Assembly: GCA_028023455.1 (NCBI GenBank)
Contig: JAQFVV010000156.1
Span: 1,881,236 to 1,945,235, forward strand
Direction: 5' to 3'
DNA: 64,000 nt
DNA from: Epiperipatus broadwayi
Taxonomy: Eukaryota; Onychophora; Udeonychophora; Euonychophora; Peripatidae
Part shown: piece after piece, positions 58,780-64,000 of the stretch
How the letters are laid out: the number at the start of each line of letters is the position of its first letter
Position numbering within the stretch: position 1 is the first letter of the stretch
The notes under the pieces: generated by a model
Databases searched by the model: none
Told to the model about the DNA's origin: nothing
The model's input: only the letters and a program-made list of their open reading frames with translations
Position numbers and translations under genes: made by a program

Positions 58780-61700
58780 TGTGTTAAATATTGTTAAATG
58801 TCAAGAGCATTTGTGGTTTGAAATAAGGTTGGGTAGACAAGAATGGATGGTGGCTGTAGTGTATATAGCCACTGGAGATAGTCAAACTGTAATGGAGTGG
58901 AATGGTAGTATATATGAATGCCTAATTAAGGATATACAGTTTTAAAGAAAAGGGGGAGAGAATAATGGTTATAGGGGATATGAATGGGCATATTGAAGAA
59001 ATTGATGATGTAGATAATAAGAATGGTCAGTTTTTGAAGGAATTTTGTCAAAGAGTACATTTGAGCATTGGAAATTTATCAAATATTTATGAGGGACAAT
59101 ACACATGGTCTAGGAATAATATATTTCACACAGTAGAATATGTATTGGTAGAGAAAGAGATAATAAATAAAATACAGAAAATTAAGGTGTTTGATAATGA
59201 AGAGAGAGTATATAATAGTGATCATAATTTCTTTGTAATTGAAATGGTTAGTAATGTGATGGAGGATAGATATAAAGGTAGAAACAATAGTGAAAGATGT
59301 CGATGTAGAGTGAATGATAAGAATAAGTTGGAAGAGTATAAGATAAAAGTTGAAGAAACCATGGAACAGTTGGTTGGGGAAGAATATAATGACTGATGTA
59401 GTGAAATAGAAAAAGTGGAAAATAGGGTTTTAGTTGAGAATATGCAGAAGAATAAAAGTAATAAAAAAATGAGAGTTAGTAAAAGTGTAAAAGAGAGGAA
59501 AGAAGCATGCAGAGAATATAAGTGTGCTATTAAGAACAAAGAGAGTGAAAACGACATTAATGTTAAATGGGGAAAGTACTTAGAAAAGAAGAAGTTGACT
59601 AAAATGGATAATTATAGACAGAGGATGAAGTTAAATAGTAAATTGTTGGAGGATATTAATAAAAGTGGAAGAGATGGGAATAAAAAATTTTGAAGTTACA
59701 TTAAAAGGAGAAATGTAGGGGAAAGGGAGATAGTATTAATAGATGATTAGGGAATAGAGTGTAGCTCTAGAGAAGAGTTAGAGAGAATCTTAAATAGATA
59801 TGTAATGGATATAGAAAAGATGTTAGATGTGAAGGACATAATGATAGAAAACATGAGAGCATTTAGTAATGGGAATATTAGGTTCACAAACAATGAACTG
59901 AATGAGGCAGGGAAGAGTTTGAAAAGTGGAAAGGCGAAAGGTTTAGATAGGTGGGCAGCAGAGATGGTAATGAATTTAGGGCATAGAGCAAAAGCAAAGT
60001 TATTATCATGTTTTAATAAGATGGCACAGAAGAGTGTTTCCGGGTAGTTGGAGTAATACAAGAATAAGATTATTTAAAGGAAAGGGTAAGGATCGTAGAA
60101 AGTTAAATAATTATAGACCGATAGTGGTAACATCAGTTTTATATAAAGTTTTCTCATATATGGTAAACTGGAAGAGTTGTAAAATGGATGGAAGAGAATA
60201 ATGTAGTGGGGTAAATGCAAGGAGGTTTTAAGTCAGATAGGCGTATAGGAGGTAGTTTGTTGGTAGTTACACAACTTATGGAGATGAGAAGGAATTCAGG
60301 TAGATTGCTATATACGAGTTTTATAGTTATAGAGAAAGCATATGATAAAATAAATAGAAATAGATTATGGGTAAGATTAGCAAATTTGGGAATGGATGAA
60401 GCTTTAGTAAATATTATTAAGAAATTATATAAAAATAATTATTATACTTACCAATTAGGGGGTATAGAATCAGTTAAAGTTAAAAATGGGGTGGGATTAA
60501 GGCAAAGATGCCCTATGTCACCTATTTTGTTTTTGTTGTATTTGAGTGAAATGGAGAGAGCAATAGAAAGACTAGGAAGAGGGATAGAGATACTGTTAAT
60601 AGGTGGCAAGGGAGTATATACTTTGTCGGGTCTTTTTTTTTGCGGATGATATCTTTTTGTGTGCAGAAAGAAAAGAAGATATGGAAATTATGTTGAGGAT
60701 ATGTGCAAGGGTGGGTAAAGAGATGGGGATTAAATTTAGTGAAGAAAAATCAAATATAATGACAGTTAATAATGGGGAAAGAGAAGATGTAGAATTTTCA
60801 TTGGGGGATATAAAATTAAGGGTGGTGGATAGATATAGGTATTTGGGAATCATCTTATGTAATCATAAAAATTGCTTGGATGAATGGGAGAAAAAATTGG
60901 TAAATGAAGCAAAGAAAAGAAAGGGTTTGGTAAAGAAATTAACAGTATTTTCATATAATAAATATGATGTAGCTAGAATTGTATGGAAGGGAGTTGCAGT
61001 AGCAGGGTTAACATATGGTAATGATGCATTTATGTGTTAGTAAAAGGGTTTTATATTATTTAGAGAAGGTACAAAGGGAAGTAGGAAGACATGCATTAGA
61101 TGCAGAGATGTGGACAGCAAAGGAGGCAATTCAAAGAGAAATGGGATGGTCAAGTTTTTATATGAGAGGGGCAAAAAGTAAAATGAAAATGTTTGTAGGT
61201 TGGAGTTTATAGATAGTAAAAGAATAGCCAAAATAGTGTTTAATTGGGTTATGAGTAAAGAGCAGATAACAAGATGGGTGAGAAAGGTAATGTGGTATGC
61301 AAAAGATTTGGATAAAGAATTTATATCAGTATACTTGTATAAAAGGTGGGATGATTGTGTTAAGAGGATTGTTGAGTGTTATAGTGGTAAGGAATGTGAT
61401 AAAAGAATAGAAGCATTAATAAAAAATAGAGTTGGAGAGATGGAGAACTAGTATGGAGGGTAAGAAGAGTTTAAATATATATATAGAAGTAAACAGAACA
61501 TTGGATATGAGTTAATTTATGATAATAGTAAGGAAAGTAGTTTATTGTTTAAGGCTCGAATGGGATCTTTAGCAACAAGAGAATATACATGTAAATGGAA
61601 AACTATGGGTGATTTAGTGTGCAAATTGTGTAAGAAAGATATAGAAAATATTAGGCATCTATTGATTGAATGTAAATGCTTGAAAGCAGGAAGGGTACAG

Positions 61701-61967
61701 ATAATGAAGTTATGTGAGAATAGATATGAACAAAGTGATTATACAGAATTATTGGTTTTTATGCTGGGGTTGTGAAAAGATAAGGGGGATTTAGATATAA
61801 AGACCATAGAGTTGACAAAGATTGTTGTGGAAATGGGATGGGGCAGAATATGAGAAGACTTAGAGTGGGGAATGGAAAATAACGTCGCCAACAGGTTTAT
61901 CTAGGCATAATTGCTGAGATATTCTTGACTTACTTTAAGGAGAAGCCAAAATACATCACATCACATA
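58780..61967 (+). mobile_element. SGNH-APE-RT LINE, copy 2 (5'-truncated, decayed)
   Basis: Similarity to copy 1 starts near TTAAATATTGTTAAATGTCA (58781; copy 1 about 31775) and runs to the CATCACATCACAT tail (61950-61963). The SGNH domain is absent through truncation. The sequence is collinear with copy 1 with roughly one difference per ten bases, plus small indels. Confidence 0.85.
58965..61775 (+). pseudogene. APE endonuclease-reverse transcriptase of LINE copy 2, broken
   Basis: The endonuclease part (58965-59396) keeps VIGDMNGHIEEID, QYTWSRNNIFHTVEYVL and NSDHNFFVIEM, so its catalytic residues are better kept than in copy 1. The RT part shows KAKGLDRWAAEMV (59935), FIVIEKAYDKINR (60320), GVGLRQRCPMSPILFLLYLS (60490, G to R in the RQGCP box), the FADD box after a T9 tract (60632-60655), GIKFSEEKSNIM (60728), AKEAIQREMGWSSFYMRG (61118) and the CCHC knuckle CKLCKKDIENIRHLLIEC (61620). 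Stops at about 59395 and several frameshifts break it. Confidence 0.85.
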
Positions 61968-61969
61968 TC

Positions 61970-64000
61970 TATTTCAACTTGTTACAATAATATTATATTC
62001 TTTCATAATTAATTCAATATTGAAAGTATATAGAATCCTGTTGCTTAATTCTTTCATAAAGTTTAACAACTTTTTTTTTTTTACTTTTTAATTCAGACAA
62101 GATTATGCTTGCATTTAAGTTATATATTCTTTTAATATCTTTTTTTTTTTTAAAGGAATTACCAAAATGATCGTCTTTCTGTTAGACATTTGACTCAAGC
62201 GAATTATTTACTTGTTTGTTTTAACTTTAAATTATTGATTTATAATTTTAAAAGTCGTTTTAAGGAATAGTAAAATAAAATAACTCACTGTAGATACATA
62301 CAATGTGTTTATCTGCGGTTCCCTGCGTATATAGATAAACAGTAGCATAAGTACATCAATTCCTTCATGCTTTCTCTTGGTAAGCTTGGTTTCTAGCCCG
62401 TCAGAAAAAATACGGACTTGATGTCATCATCAGGGAAAAGTATTTAAGTAATTGGTTGGCATGCCATGAGCTTTTGTAATCCAAGCAATTGTCAAGCTGC
62501 CTTCTAGAACATATTTAAGCAGCTAGTTGATCCATTTGAAGTGACCCTGGCCTCACAAATCAAGTCTGCAGTAAACTATAGGGCAGCTACTGGACTGTAC
62601 TCCCTTAGATCTTCATAGGAGCTCTGTATAGCAATGCTAGCTATTTTGTCCTCTTTTTTTTAGGCTATTGATTCAGAAGTAACCCAGCTTCAAGTAAATC
62701 AAAACTCCTGTGAAGAAAAATAGTAGCAGTCCTGGATCTATTGTCCTGCCTTCAGCTATATCAGTTCATGATGGCTATTCTGCCAACTCTCTGCTACAGC
62801 TAACAACAAACTGCAGCTACCTATTTTTGGTCAGCTAATTGCTGCCACTTATTCAAAAAAATTTTGAAGCCAAGCTGTTCTGTTCAACCCTTACAAAACT
62901 ACAATCCAAAACTAACTGATATTTTTTTTATCAGTATTTTATAACCTTGGTTAGGTTAGGTGACAAAAACACAGTGGCTGTTTTCAATCTGCCTAATCCA
63001 TTTGAAAACAAGCTGGAAATTTCTATCAAAGTGTGATATTCATATTTTTACTTTAATCTTTGGAATTTGACCAAAGGTGTGATAATCCTTTACAATTTTT
63101 CATCTACAAAGATTTTTAACTAGGTAGTAGAAATGCAAATAAGCATTAATTAAAAAAGATATTTTATGCAAATATTAATTAAATTTTAAAAAATAAATTA
63201 TGCTGTTGTTTTTTTTGTTAATTTCAAAATCAGAATTACAAATATTATTTATCAGACCTTTTTAAACTACTTATTTCACAATGAAATTTTACTTTAAACC
63301 CAGAGTTATTTAACCCTTTACTTATTATTATTTTCTTTTAGGAAATATAAAAAAAATCTACAAAAATTTATCCTGTGTTTATTTCTACTTTTCCTTTAAA
63401 CTTTATATATATATTTATGCACACACACTATATTAGTGTGTGCTATGTAATCCAACTGGTTACAATATATTCTTTGATATTTCAGAAAATTAATAGTAAA
63501 AATACCAATAGTAAGAATTTCAATCTCTTTGTATTACCTAAATAATAAAATCAATGAACACTGAATAGTAATGAACGCTCAGTGTCCTCTACCAAAAGAT
63601 CAAAATAATGTGGTATCTTTAATAATCTTTTTATATATTTGATTCCAAACTTACACTGTGGTTTTTAGTTAATAAGAACATGAGTTGGAAGAATTAGATA
63701 TGTCAGTACTAAAAATTATCATACTCTCATCAAAAGTCACTTTAAATTGGTGTATAAACTGAAGTTATTAAAATAAGTTGCTGATTTGATGCCTAAAATA
63801 AGCTGCTGATTTGATGGCAAAATTAAGTAGCTATTTAAATAAACTGCATTCTTTTAAAACCCTTAGTATATTTAAAATTATCAAGTTTAAGGAACAAATT
63901 GGAAAATCATGAATTCAGGACCCTGAGGAATATGAATTCTCCAATGATAAAACTTTATCAGATTACTATTGATGAAACTTTATCAGATTACTATCATTTG
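61970..64000. other. No gene recognised
   Basis: AT-rich sequence with slightly more balanced composition at 62380-62910, where I find no reading frame or domain. A TTTTTTTTAG|GC acceptor-like site at 62655-62665 is followed by only about 60 nt of open frame. Near the end GATGAAACTTTATCAGATTA is locally duplicated (63948-63995). Confidence 0.4.

Noticed and set aside
62655-62720. Acceptor-like site and short open stretch as a host exon
   Set aside because: Only about 20 codons are open, with no recognisable similarity and no matching donor.
1-64000. CRISPR arrays, operons, ribosome binding sites or other bacterial features
   Set aside because: The sequence is clearly metazoan; direct repeats seen are minisatellites or transposon copies without spacer structure.

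Overview
This window looks like gene-poor, AT-rich DNA from a large animal genome, most likely an invertebrate. It has spliceosomal exon borders, very long introns or intergenic stretches, and a dense layer of decayed retrotransposons, DNA transposons and fold-back repeats. I cannot name the species. A lophotrochozoan such as a mollusc would fit the TE mix (Penelope, RTE, Merlin, SGNH-bearing LINE), but that is a guess. No bacterial features are present.

Host genes: only two are supportable. A single exon on the minus strand near 2 kb encodes the first 52 residues of a TMEM248-like membrane protein, with a good acceptor and donor. An intact 367-codon minus-strand reading frame at 22.0-23.1 kb encodes a type II membrane protein related to alpha-1,2-fucosyltransferases (GT11) in which the usual donor-binding HxRRxD motif is missing.

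Mobile DNA, left to right: a hAT-type terminus (1-52); a ~410-bp tandem repeat interrupted by a fold-back insertion with a 14-bp target duplication (2.6-3.8 kb); a broken Penelope-like element with inverted flanks, a tRNA-like head and a decayed hammerhead-like motif (5.1-7.6 kb); a Merlin/IS1016-type transposase fragment (10.1-10.5 kb); LINE relics at 11.7-12.5, 16.3-16.6, 20.4-21.1 and 25.6-26.6 kb; an SGNH+APE+RT LINE in three large copies (30.8-35.0 kb plus; 49.3-52.0 kb minus; 58.8-62.0 kb plus) and a worn remnant at 47.6-48.1 kb; a Merlin element with both terminal inverted repeats (37.1-38.3 kb); and a near-complete RTE-type LINE with a single visible frameshift (53.3-56.6 kb).

The most interesting system is at 44.5-47.0 kb. 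An array of ~440-490-bp monomers runs in one orientation and then in the opposite one. Every monomer carries a type I hammerhead ribozyme motif, the five complete ones being exactly 59 nt long. At least two (45942-46000 and 46381-46439) keep the full catalytic core, and a third (45097-45155) keeps it apart from a mismatched closing pair in stem II. The monomer also holds a tRNA B-box-like sequence, so this resembles the small circular-RNA/retrozyme or hammerhead-satellite class known from some animals. This family may be undescribed.

Most of the rest is AT-rich sequence in which I see no gene.
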